Source of the DNA: Knoxdaviesia capensis | Lineage: Eukaryota; Ascomycota; Sordariomycetes; Microascales; Gondwanamycetaceae | Length of the DNA: 64,000 bases | Assembly (NCBI GenBank): GCA_001510575.1 | Contig: LNGK01000008.1 | Location: 3,709,541 to 3,773,540 of the forward strand | Direction: 5' to 3' | Shown here: piece after piece, positions 25,101 through 35,886 of the stretch | Numbering within the stretch: position 1 is the first letter of the stretch | Layout: each line of letters opens with the position of its first letter | Made by a program: the position numbers and the translations under genes | The notes under the pieces: generated by a model | Told to the model about the DNA's origin: nothing | Databases searched by the model: none | Seen by the model: the letters and a program-made list of their open reading frames with translations, nothing else

Positions 25101-28100
25101 GAGGCTGAAGGCGACAACGACGAATCCGATTCCGAGGATGAAGAAGATGACAATGAGGACGAAGAGGACGACGATCCTCTTGCCGAGGCGGCTGATGACG
25201 AAGAGCTGCGATCGCAGTTCAAATACGCCTCTGGATACCTCCTTAAACCTACCGACAGAGAGTACCAGCAGATCCACGTTGTGCGCGATGGCCTCGGCCG
25301 CCTGCTCTCTCGAGTGCATCGGTTCCTGAACGATAATCTGGAAGACGATGTTGCATGCTTCCAGGCTCTATACCAGGCATATAAGGTATGGATTACCGAT
25401 GTTGGTATCGAGAGATCGGCGCGGCCGTATGAGCGGTATCTGCGTCTGTACAAGTCCGACATTGCGGCTTTTAAAATAAGCGGATTGCGCAAGAGATACC
25501 CTCGCCCCCTCCTTATCAAGCGCGCCGACGCGTATCAATTGCTCCGGTTGAAGCACAACGCTTCCGCACGCCATAAGAGCAACCTGGATCGGCAGCTGCT
25601 TCTGGACCTGGCCGAGTCGTGCACGTCTCTGTACTCCGATGTCCGGCGCATTGCGCAATCGGCACAGGAATCCTCGCTCAAGGTGTTGCTTGGAGGCCGC
25701 CCGATTGTGATCCCCGCAATTCTCAAGGCATTTAGCAAGGCGCTGGATGTGAACGACCACGATCGAATCAAGGGCGCCATGTACACGCTGTTCTGCACGT
25801 CGCTTTTGAAGACCCTGGCGAAGGACTGGCGATTTGCGCCGGAAGCAGTGCGCCTGTACCTCCGGACGGCGAGTATAGACAAGCCGTCGATTCAGTCCCT
25901 GGGATCTACTACCCTTTTCCACATGATGGATTTCGGTAAGATTCTAGAGAAGGAGGTTCTGGTTGACCGCCGGGTGATTGAGACAATTCGGGACGACAAC
26001 CTGAGCCCTGCTGAGGCGAAGGAATATGAAAAGGAGATTTCGTCCCGCAATGCGTTTATCCTTGCCCGTCGCGGGGCCGTGGAGGCGAAGAAACTTGCCC
26101 TCGGCAAAGAAATGACGGCGGCGGCTACCGGAGTGCACTGGAAGATCGCCTCGCGCAGCGCGGTGTTTGCTGCCAGCATGTGCTTGCGATTTGAGATTGT
26201 GGCACCTCTGGACTTTGTTGAGCTGGTTGTCAAGGGAGCCATCGATACGCACCCGGGCCTTCGGGCCACGTACCAGTCTGCCTTCACGACACTGTGCCAA
26301 GTCATTGACTGGCGTGCGTGCTACGGCCATGAGTACAAGAACTATCTGACCGATACTCAGACAGAAGTCAACCGGGTGTGGGTCAAGGTGAACAACAGCA
26401 GCAAGGAGTGGACGGACAAGTTCCTGACCGCCTTCAACCAGCCTTCGGATGCAGACAAGAGCACCAACGACCCGCTGCTATCGAGCGAAGAAGTGGATGC
26501 CAACAACTTTGCGTCGTACATGGTTGATACCGACCATCCCGGATGGTTGGTCTGGGGCAAGGGATTCCGGGCCTTCCGGGCCCAGCCGCATCCGTTCCTG
26601 GAGTACGATGATGTCGAGAACTCTGTCCGTGAGCGCATAGGTGCGCTGATTACACGCGACTGGCTGTCGGCGGCCTTCGAGTTCATGAAGCAGGAGCCGA
26701 GAGATACTCATTCGGACCGAGTCCGGATGTCTCACGTGTACATGCTGATGCACGCATTCGATCTCATGTACTACGGATGCACCACGGTCAAGTTCCCGGA
26801 GGTTCAGGAGCTGGTCAAGGAAGTTTACGGGGACGGCAGCGACCGTAACCAGCATCGTGCCACGGCCGAGATCCTCGGCGCCATGCTTGCGGGATCGGCC
26901 GACGACCCGCGCGAGTTCCGCGACAAGGTGTGGGAGTTTGCGGCGCCGATGATGCTCGGAATTATTGCGGAGGACCTGACACCCGAGAACCTGCTGTACT
27001 GGGTTAGTGCGGTACATCTCGCTGCCGAGTCGAAGGACCCCCGCCGCCTTCCCGAACTGTACCAGGGGTTGACTTCGTTCCGCCTGGACATGAACTCCAA
27101 TGCCGCCTTCAAAGAAAGTAGCAAGGTCCAGTTGCTCGAGCTGCTAATTTCGGACTCGGGCTGGCATTTCCGCAGCACGCAGCCGATCCTGGATGATTTC
27201 TTGGGGCACCTGGATCACCCTTACAAGACTGTGCGTGAGGCAATAGGAAGAGTCCTCGGCACGATCTACAAGACCCGGTACCATGAGTCGTTCCCGAATG
27301 TGAAGGCGCTCATGCAGGCGAACCGCGAGGCGTCATCGCTGGGAATCCGCCCCTATGCTCCGACCAAGGAATTCTCCGCCACCATGACTGAGGTGTTTGA
27401 CCGGCTGGAGCGGTGGAGACAGGAGCGGCCTCCGGGACAGCAGACGCCGTCGTCGTATACTTCGGGTTCGAAGACTGTTCTTTCGTGGCTGGATTACGTC
27501 TTGGTCAGCCCGGAATGCACACAGCTGACGCCGTTCTTCCCAGACCTGTTCCTAGAGCAGTTGCTGCACATGATGGACGTGAAGGAGGACCCGGAGTTGA
27601 TGCAGCTAGCGTATCATGTGTACCGCCACCTGCCGAACGTCCCGTTCCGCGATGGCGAGGAGGCCAAGTTTATCGAGGCGCTGGTGCGTATCGGCAAGAC
27701 GAGCCCTAGCTGGCATCAGCGGCTGCGGGCGATGATCAACATGCAGGTAGTGTACTTTCGGCGGCTGTTCGTGACGGAGAAAGAGCAGCGTGATCAGCTG
27801 TTTGAAGCGGTGGGCGACATGCTGGGCGATGCGCAGCTGGAGGTGCGTACGTGCGCGTCGGCGACGCTGGCCGGCATGATTCGGTGCTCGCCGGTGCGTA
27901 TCCGTACGCCGGTGATCGCGATGCTGAAGGAGCGGTTTGAGAAGCAGCTGAAGGAAAACCCGATGCCGCGGCGCAAGAAGCGCGTCGTGGACCAGGCGGC
28001 AGCGGTGGCCACGGGCACGGAGACACCGGTCGACGTGCAGCGGCAGGTTGTGCGACGCCACGCGGCAGTGCTGGGTCTGGGCGCGCTGATCCAGGCGTTC

Positions 28101-28396
28101 CCGTATGCCACGCCGCCGCCGTCGTGGATGCCGGAGGTGCTGGCGACGCTGGCTACACGGGCGGCGAACGACTCGGGCATCGTGGGCAAAGCGACGAAGT
28201 CGATTCTGTCGGACTTCAAGAAGACGCGCCAGGATAGTTGGAATGTGGACCAGAAGGTACGTCCCCCGTTTGCTTCGGTTTCCTGCTTGATGATATTAGT
28301 ATGGCTAACACTCTCTTGGACACTCATATATAGTATTTCACGCCTGAGCAGCTCGAGGACCTTGAAGGAGTCCTTTGGAAGACATACTTCGCTTAA
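22185..28396 (+). CDS. BLM10: proteasome activator Blm10/PA200
   Basis: Blm10/PA200 is a large HEAT-repeat ring that caps the 20S proteasome and opens its gate. Three exons: 22185-22678, 22811-28256 and 28334-28396. The introns start GTAAGT and GTACGT and end TAG, and the total is 2000 aa, between human PA200 (about 1840) and yeast Blm10 (about 2140). Exon 1 has a Ser/Ala-rich disordered start, then the conserved RPRTFPYFRMLPYEVE block. An acidic run (DESDSEDEEDDNEDEEDDD) lies near residue 930. A basic insert (PRRKKRV) precedes the C-terminal HEAT repeats. The last exon encodes the conserved tail ending LWKTYFA. Yeast and human proteins use an HbYX motif (YYA); here the penultimate residue is Phe. 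Start chosen at the first in-frame ATG (aaccATGG). It converges on the dynactin gene. Confidence 0.96.
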
Positions 28397-28936
28397 GAAG
28401 CTAGAGGGGGTGGAAGTGTGTTTCTGGTGGTTACCAGCGGTCGATTTTTCTTCAACGGCCTTGCTTGATTCTTCCAGTAGAAGCGAGCACTGGCCCAAAC
28501 GAAATACGTGGCGGCCACGGACTCAGAAGCGAGTCAGTTAGTTCCTGGTGAATATGGAGGAGCGCAAAGCGAAGTTGGAAAAACCAATCCATGGTGGAAA
28601 TGAGTTGACGAAGGACCGGAAAGGATCGGAAAGGTGGTGAGCATCGCGCATTGGCTTGTGTTTCCTTCAGAACTTTTTTTTCTTTTAGAATACCAGAGAT
28701 TATTCTTGATGATTTACTCGCCTCGTTTTTTAGTCCGACGATCATGACGTGAAGAGTATTTGAGGTGAGCAGGCGAACCGGATTTTTATTCAGGGAGATC
28801 GTTACATCGTTACAGCAATAAGGAGTATCTATCGTAAGGTCATCAAGAAAGTACTTTACACCACCACCACCAACCGCCATCAATCACTACCAACTAGCCA
28901 TCATGGAAAAAAGGACTGGAATCTGCTGTTATGCCT
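28397..28936. other. intergenic between convergent genes
   Basis: 540 bp between the stops of BLM10 and the dynactin p27 gene, presumably holding both 3' untranslated regions. No gene seen. Confidence 0.7.
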
Positions 28937-29717
28937 CTACTGGAACTTGGCCGGATTGCTGGGAATCATGCGCCGGAGCACATCGATCTGTTTGGCCTGG
29001 GCACGGTGCCGAATATCGCGGATCTCGCGGCGGTCGGTTCGGCGCAGGGTGTCGGAGCACACCACGGTGAAGTCGGGGACGGTCTCGCCGGGACGGATTG
29101 TTGTGTGGGGGGCGAGGGTGCAGTTCTGGGTGTTTGTATACTCGTGTTAGTGATGGCAGAAGAAAGACAGACAGAGACAGAAAAAGAGAGCGGAGCATAG
29201 GGAAGAGACGGCTACTGCATACCTTGCCTATCCGTGCACCGCTGCCGATGCGCACGCCAACGCCGACCACACAGTCATCGCCCACCACCGTGCCGCCGGC
29301 CTCGATAACGGCAGCCGCCTCAACGGTAACGTAATCCCCAATCGTCACGCCGGGGCCCCGCGAACTCCCGCCCCCGCCCCCGCCCCCGCGCCCTCCACCC
29401 GCCGCAGCGCCCACATGACTGCGCTCGTGCACTATACACCGTTTGCCAACAACCACGTCGCCGATCGACGCGTCGATGCGGCTGCGCGGGTGCACGACGG
29501 TCTCGGACATTAGGATTACGGCGTACGGGCCGACCAGCACCGCGCTGTCGGCGATCGTCAGGGTGGAGGAGAACTTGACGGCGGGTCTGGGGACGGAGGG
29601 GAGGAGCGAGTGGCGTTTGCTGGAGGAGGATGCGACGGTTGGGGTCGCCGGCGGGGCGTTGGCGTTTGCGAGGGCTCCGGCGGCGGCGGCGCTGGGTGCC
29701 GGAGGGGGTCCGGACAT
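28937..29717 (-). CDS. DCTN6: dynactin subunit 6 (p27)
   Basis: p27 is part of the pointed-end complex of dynactin, the dynein cofactor for retrograde transport and nuclear positioning. Exons on the minus strand are 29717-29223 and 29125-28937, joined by an intron starting GTATGC and ending CAG, and the product is 227 aa. After an Ala/Pro-rich N-terminus (about 45 residues), the protein shows hexapeptide left-handed beta-helix repeats (VLVGPYAVI, ASIGDVVVGKRC, VTIGDYVTV, GTVVGDDC, VRIGSGARIGKNCTL). The C-terminal helix (IDVLRRMIPSNPAKFQ) fits fungal p27. A Gly-rich insertion, residues about 104-123, interrupts the beta-helix. An in-frame upstream ATG at 29951 exists, but the intervening residues look like leader sequence, so I chose 29717. 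Animal p27 is about 190 aa; the extra length is the N-terminus and the Gly loop. Confidence 0.9.
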
Positions 29718-30433
29718 CGTGGGTGGAGGCCGGGGGGGGGGAGCCGGGAGCCAGGAATGGGCCGAGAGTGTAAAGAGAGAGATTGCGGAGGGTTGGAGGT
29801 GAGAGGATATTTGAAGGAGGGAGTGGAGAAGTATGGAAGAGAAACTCGCGAGTAACAGTCGTGTAGACAATGAACGCCCGAAATGCTTGAAGCAAAGCCG
29901 GAAGTCGTGAAACCCTAGGCGCTGCACCAATACTTCTGGCCTGGCTGACAAAAACGCGACATCGAAGTGTATCCAGACATATAGCCTACTGGGTTTCGTG
30001 TGTTACTGAAGTACCTGAAGTCCCCGCCAAACTCCTGCAGTTTCAAAGTTACACACTAGCAGTCCAATTGGCCAATCAGCAAACTTGCTTTTTCAACCAG
30101 CTTTCGAAAATCGAGCTTTCGGATTTTTTGCTTCGGCACCACGGAAAAAACCACACACATTGAAGGTCTGCAAACACCTCACTACAACCCAATTCGGAGT
30201 GCATTCTTCGATATCGACGACGGCGAATCCGGAAGACGACGACGACGACGACGACGCAGATTGAGCGAAGTGACCGACGATAATCCCCCGAACTGACGGC
30301 TCTCAGCCCTCTTCCGTATTCTTCCTTCTCCCCCCCCCCGGCCGAGCGAGTCTTCCCTTCGTGGTTTCTCGGCTGCTCGGTTGTGACACGCCTCTATATA
30401 TCTCTACCCGGTTCGGACTCTTGATACAAAACA
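29718..30433. promoter_or_regulatory. divergent promoter region, dynactin p27 / nuo51
   Basis: 716 bp separate the two divergent starts. It contains a seven-unit GAC triplet run at 30235-30255 and an AAACCCTA telobox-like motif near 29911, close to the dynactin side. A CT-rich stretch precedes the nuo51 ATG. No TATA box is clear. Confidence 0.5.
30235..30255. repeat. (GAC)7 trinucleotide repeat
   Basis: Seven consecutive GAC triplets in the shared upstream region of the dynactin p27 and nuo51 genes, probably in the nuo51 leader. Confidence 0.9.
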
Positions 30434-31986
30434 ATGCTTGCCTCCCGCTCAGCCCCCTCGCACGCCGCCCGTGCGGCTGGTCTTGCCCGGCCATCGGCGG
30501 CGGTGCGAGGCATGGCCACCGTGCAAGACGGCGCGGCGACGCCCGCGAAACGGGTGTACGGCGGTCTGCGTGACCAGGACCGCATCTTCCAGAACCTGTA
30601 CGGCCGCTACCCGGCCGACCTGGCGAGTGCGCGCAAGATGGGTGACTGGCACAAGACGAAGGAGATCATCCTCAAGGGCCACGACTGGATCATCAACGAG
30701 GTCAAGGCATCGGGTCTCCGCGGCCGTGGAGGTGCTGGCTTCCCGTCAGGATTGAAATGGGTGAGTTGTGCTGCTTTTCGACACCGTATGTCTCGTGTGC
30801 TGTAGTTTCAACCCTAACACCTCTATAGTCTTTCATGAACTTCAAGGACTGGGACAAGGACACCAAGCCGCGGTATCTCGTGGTCAACGCCGACGAGGGC
30901 GAGCCGGGAACCTGCAAGGACCGTGAAATCATGCGCAAGGACCCGCACAAGCTGATTGAGGGCTGCCTGGTAGCCGGCCGCGCCATGAACGCCACGGCGG
31001 CGTACATCTACATCCGCGGCGAGTTCTACCTCGAGGCGGCCGCCGTGCAGAGCGCCATCAACGAGGCGTACGCGGCCGGCCTGATCGGCAAGAACGCCTG
31101 CGGCTCGGGCTACGACTTTGACGTGTACGTGCACCGCGGCGCCGGCGCCTACGTGTGCGGCGAGGAGACGTCGTTGATCGAGTCGCTCGAGGGCAAGCCC
31201 GGCAAGCCCCGTCTCAAGCCGCCGTTCCCCGCGGCCGTCGGCCTGTTCGGCTGCCCGTCGACGGTGGCCAACGTCGAGACCGTGGCGGTGGCACCGACGA
31301 TCTGCCGGCGCGGCGGCCCGTGGTTCGCGCAGTTTGGACGTGAGCGCAACCAGGGCACCAAGCTGTTCTGCATCAGCGGCCACGTCAACAACCCGGCCAC
31401 GGTCGAGGAGGAGATGTCGATCCCGCTGCGCGAGCTGATCGAGAAGCACTGCGGCGGCGTGCGCGGCGGCTGGGACAACCTGCTCGCGGTGATTCCCGGC
31501 GGATCGTCAACACCGATCCTGCCGAAGCACGTGTGCGACGACCAGCTGATGGACTTTGACGCGCTGAAGGACAGCCAGTCCGGTCTGGGCACGGCGGCCG
31601 TGATCGTGCTCGACAAGAGCGCCGATGTGGTGCGGGCGATTGCGCGGCTGAGCCACTTCTACCACCACGAGAGCTGCGGGCAGTGCACGCCGTGCCGCGA
31701 GGGCAGCGCGTGGACGGACCAGATCATGAAGCGGTTTGCCAAGGGCCAGGGCCGCGAGCGCGAGATCGACATGCTGCAGGAGCTGACCAAGCAGGTCGAG
31801 GGCCACACCATCTGCGCGCTGGGCGAGGCGTTCGCCTGGCCCATCCAGGGCCTGATCCGCCACTTCCGACCCGAGCTGGAGGCGCGCATGCAGGCGTTTG
31901 CGCGCGAGAACGGCGGCGAGGCGCTTGCCGGTGGCTGGGCGCACGATGCGCGGGAGCAGGGCAAGCTGGTGGCGCCGGGGCAGTAA
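30434..31986 (+). CDS. nuo51: NADH:ubiquinone oxidoreductase 51-kDa subunit (complex I, NDUFV1/NuoF)
   Basis: This subunit carries the FMN and NADH sites and iron-sulfur cluster N3 in the peripheral arm of mitochondrial complex I. Exons 30434-30760 and 30829-31986 give 494 aa, the usual size. The 68-bp intron (GTGAGT, CTAAC branch, TAG) is in phase 0 inside the conserved core. The Arg/Ala-rich N-terminus is a mitochondrial presequence, probably cleaved near residue 26. Seen motifs are the glycine-rich RGRGGAGFPSGLKW loop, NADEGEPGTCKDREI, the GEETSLIESLEGKPGKPR block, and cluster ligands in SCGQCTPC (Cys about 392, 395, 398) plus the distal Cys at about 438 in GHTICALGEAF. All key residues are present, so it should be functional. 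Confidence 0.98.
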
Positions 31987-34619
31987 GCATTGACTGATAG
32001 CACTTGTTGCCTGTCTGTACTGATTGCTGTTCCTCACTTTCTCGGTTCCATGTGCTCTACCAGATCATCATCCTTCTCTTTCTTTCATCAGCATATGTCA
32101 ACCTCCCTCATAAAACCCACCCCGTCTCCTCATTTCCTCTCCTTCGCTCCCCCATTCAATTTAACCTCCTCTTCGGTTTTTTTTTCTGTGTTCAACCCAT
32201 CATCTGTTCTTTTCCTTGCTTTCAAAGTTCTTGAAAAAGGACGTGTACATAGTACCCTGGGATCCTTTTCTATATATTCCTTCTGTTTCTTTTCGTGGTT
32301 TTTTCTTTTTCTTTCTCATTTTGTTTCTTGGTTGGTGGGGTGAAGAGGCGAATTTGTTTAGATTGCAGACGTAGAAAGAAACCAAAACACGTGTTAAAGC
32401 TATCTTACGGGAGGGAATATTAAGTTCTATGTGATGAGGTTAGAGTTGATTCGTATGTGTGGTTCCGTGCTTGAAGGTCGGACCCGTGACGGTTGGCGTC
32501 TGGAGAAAGCAACCCGAACCAACCCTAACTAAGGTGGGTCTTCACGACATGGGCCTTGCACAAACCTGGAAGGACTGGAAATTTCCTGGACAGGGGAGAG
32601 GAGATGCAAATTCGGCATAACCACCGAAGATACTTTTGCTACTGTGAGGCAGGGAGAGTTGTTCTATGCAGTTGAAGAAACGTGCCATGCTTTTGCCCGT
32701 GGGTTCCGACCCATAGACAACTTCCCAAGCAAGACACATGTCTGACATCTGCACTGCAAGGCAAGCTGCATGTGAAATGGCGCAATTGCAGAGCAAACGA
32801 ATACATACAGGCCAGGTGAAGGAAGCTGCTATATCCGGGTTGAGAGACTCCTTTGGCCCCCCGCCCATAAGAAAAGCCGGACGGGGGTCTGTGTTCGCTT
32901 AGCACTTTACAGACGATATCTCAGAGTGTCTGAGTGAGACGGCTTTTGGTGTAATGCGGCGACCAGGGTGGAAATTGAATTTCCCCATGACCTCCTTTTT
33001 CTCGAGTCTCTCGTTCGCTTTAATTACCCGTTCCCACAATCCATATCCCGTCGCGACGGAGCATGTTAACAGTCTTGGAGCAGGGCTGTGCAGGGTTCCC
33101 AGAGCCTCTCTCTCTGTGTCTGGTTTAAGTCGCCTCCATCCCCGATCTTCTCCAAGCTCGGCCGACGATCCTTTTCTCTCTCTTCTTCTCTATTCGTTCT
33201 TTTTTTCGCTAGTTGCGCGGTGGTGTAGCAAGTTAATCATTCAGTCATTCATTCCCTCATTCCGTGCGTCGCTCTTGGTGAACACACCAAGTATTTTTAT
33301 ATTCGTTCTTTTTTTCTTTCCCCGTTGATCAAACCTCCTCTTTTGCCAATCATTTATTTCCCCCCGTTTATGCCTCTCTTCCTCTCATCATCGTGAGGCT
33401 CTGCCATTCATTCTCTTGCCACTCTGGACAGCCTTGTCCCAGCATAACCAAGCCCTCACGCCCATTGCCGGGGAGACGCTTCCAGGCCTTAACGCTGCGA
33501 GATATAGGCCGTTATATCTGTCGCGTGGGTGACATATCTTGCGCCGCTGTCAGGGAAAATCAATGAAAACTGGTGTTTTCCCTTATCTCTTCTTCGCCTT
33601 TCACATTCCTTCGCCACAGTCTCTCTCTCCATCCGTATCTCTTCGGATTTCACTCACTCATTTTCTGCTGTCGTCGCCTCAACAACTGAACGCGCAGGTA
33701 GCCAACGCGCATCCGACCAATCACAGGCCATCGGACTGAGCCACCCAACACACACCAGCCGCAATCGAGAAGCGAGAGACATTTCGACGGAAACAAGAAG
33801 AGAAGAAAAAGTCTGCCTGCTCAGCCTCGGAGGCAGCAACTGGAGTTGAAATCCATTCTCACTCTCTCGTCTGTGTATCTCTGTTCTTTCGTTCCTGCCA
33901 CCTCGTCGTCTTGCATTTTTCTCTCTTTTGCTGCTTCTTTTTTTCTCCCCATTTTCTGTCACCTTTTTTTTTTTACCGGCCTGATCGTTGCCGAGCACAC
34001 TTCCCCGTGACTCATCACGTGGCCCCGCCGTCTTTTCGCGCCTTTCCCTCTCGCTTTTCGCTTACGTGTTTCTCCTTATCAATCACAGGTGTTGCCTGGT
34101 GTCATCTTTCTGAAGTTTGATGAGCGAGTCAAGAACAGTCACCAACCCTTTTTTTTCCTTTTAGCTTTTCCTTTCCCTTCTTCTATATTCTCTTTTTCCT
34201 CTTCCTATATTCTCTCCCGCGTTCCTATCCCGAAGTTCTCTCTCTCTCTCTCTCTCCCTGCGACGACGTTTTCCGTGTCTCACTGTGATTTCGCCTGTTT
34301 TCGTCCGACTCGCTTTTCTTATTTGCGCTCATTCTCGCGCCCCACCTGTCGAAGCCTGGCGGACGGACATTCCTGGTGCCAATCAGATCAGCGCTCAAAA
34401 CAAACAGAGTTGCTGGAATTCCGCTCTGGCCTGATCAGCTGGGACTTGTCAACAACAAGCCTGGACCTGTGCCTGATCTTGGGCTTATATTGACCATCGC
34501 TGTCCTCCTTCATCCCACCAACTCACCCGCTCTTTACCATCATTCCCGACCTCGGCGCAACATCTCTCGACAGGATTTCGACAAGAACACTCTATCACAA
34601 ACACACACCACTCGCCGCC
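31987..34619 (+). other. intergenic: nuo51 3' region and CT-rich upstream region of the Pex11 gene
   Basis: No supportable gene in 2.6 kb. The first 350 bp are T/C-rich and probably the nuo51 3' untranslated region. From about 33.0 kb the plus strand is again pyrimidine-rich up to the Pex11 start, with a (CT)n run at 34236-34257. A small inverted repeat (AGATATA, 6-base loop, TATATCT) lies near 33.5 kb. A long or spliced leader is plausible. Confidence 0.5.
34236..34257. repeat. (CT)n microsatellite
   Basis: Uninterrupted CT dinucleotides in the pyrimidine-rich region upstream of the Pex11-family gene. Confidence 0.9.
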
Positions 34620-35886
34620 ATGGGTCGGGAATCGCCGGCGCTTAACGCCGCCGCGTTCCGCCATGTTGTGGCCTTCGGCACCGACCTAGGTAAGCTTTGC
34701 GCCCCGTGCCAACCATCATCACTTCCCTGTGCATCTGGTACTAACACACAGCTTCTCTCCTCCAGCCGGCCTCGAACGCATCTTCCGCGGCATCCAGTCC
34801 TTCATCCACCTCGCCCTCAACTGGTCCCTCCTCCTCTCTCTCGTCTCCTACTTCATGCCCAACTCCATCACCTCCGCCGTCGGCTCGCGCACAACCACCG
34901 CCGCTATTGCGTCCGCCGCTGCCTCCGTCCCCGCCGGCACTGCTACGAGCGAGTTCGCTGCTGCCGCTGCGGCAACCATGTTGCCTGCCGCCACGCGCGC
35001 CAGCTTGACCTCGCTCAGCTCGTCCCTCAGCACCATCCGCCGCGCCATGCGCCTGTTCCGCTTTCTCGACTCGTTTGCCGCCGCCCACAACGCCCTCCCC
35101 ACCGCCGCGGCCGCCGTCACTGCCGTCGCAGCCCAAGCTACCTCGTCGATGACCTCGGTCGCCGCGGCCGCCGCCGTTGCCTCGCCTGCGCGCTATGCTG
35201 CCTCCGAGCTGGTTCTCATCAGCGGCACCTTCGACGTGCTCCGCGGCACGCTTTTCGGTGTGCACGGTGCCTTGGAAAGCGCGACACTACTCGACCTGTG
35301 CGGAGTTCCTATCCTGGGTCCCCGCATTGAGCGCGCGCTGAACCTGGAGATCCAGCGGTTGTGGTTTGCGGCGCTGGGATGCGCAGTTGTTGGCGGACTG
35401 GTCAAGTTGATACTGGTATCACGGGTCTCCACCGCTGCTCCGATCCCCGTTGCTGCGACACCTGCGGCTTCGGTGGCCCCCTCCGAACGCGACGACGCTT
35501 CGGTGTTCGGGCCCGAGACCCCCAACAAGCGCAAAGCCAAACGCGCGGCGCGCAAGCAACGCCGGAGGGAACGCGCCTCCCCGAGTGACAGCAGCCCCCC
35601 AAGCACGCCGCCCCGCTCTGTCGTCGCAACCCCCGTAGCTACGCCCTCAAAGCTCGCCATTGTTTCCAGCGCGGACGTCGCTCCCCCGGCCGCCGACGTG
35701 TCGGAGAAGCAGCGCCGCGCCATCATGCGTCGGCTGGGCAGCGACATCCTCGACCTGATGCTGCCAGCAGTATCTCTCGGCCTGATCCGCATACCCGGCA
35801 TCGTGGTCAGTTCCATCATGCTGACCACCAGCGTGCTGACGGGGCTCGATGTCTGGGAGCGCGTGGGCCAGAAGCTGACGGCGTGA
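34620..35886 (+). CDS. Pex11-family peroxisomal membrane protein (Pex11C-like)
   Basis: Pex11 proteins remodel the peroxisomal membrane during elongation and division. Exon 1 is 34620-34689 and exon 2 is 34766-35886; the intron starts GTAAGC and ends CCAG, rebuilding the sequence DLAGLERIFRGIQ. The protein is 396 aa. Family features seen are the N-terminal amphipathic GLERIFRGIQSFIHLAL region, the RRAMRLFRFLDSF block, the VLRGTLFGVHGALESATLLDL segment and a membrane stretch near ALGCAVVGGLVKLIL, then a last hydrophobic part (IPGIVVSSIMLTTSVL). Two additions make it long: an Ala/Thr-rich stretch around residues 66-107 and a basic loop around residues 273-295 (NKRKAKRAARKQRRRERA). Assignment to the Pex11C type rests on recognised motifs, not on a search. 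Confidence 0.85.

Noticed and set aside
29718..29951. In-frame N-terminal extension of dynactin p27 to an ATG at 29951
   Set aside because: The added residues are unlike p27 and look like translated leader. The ATG at 29717 lies at the right distance from the first beta-helix coil.
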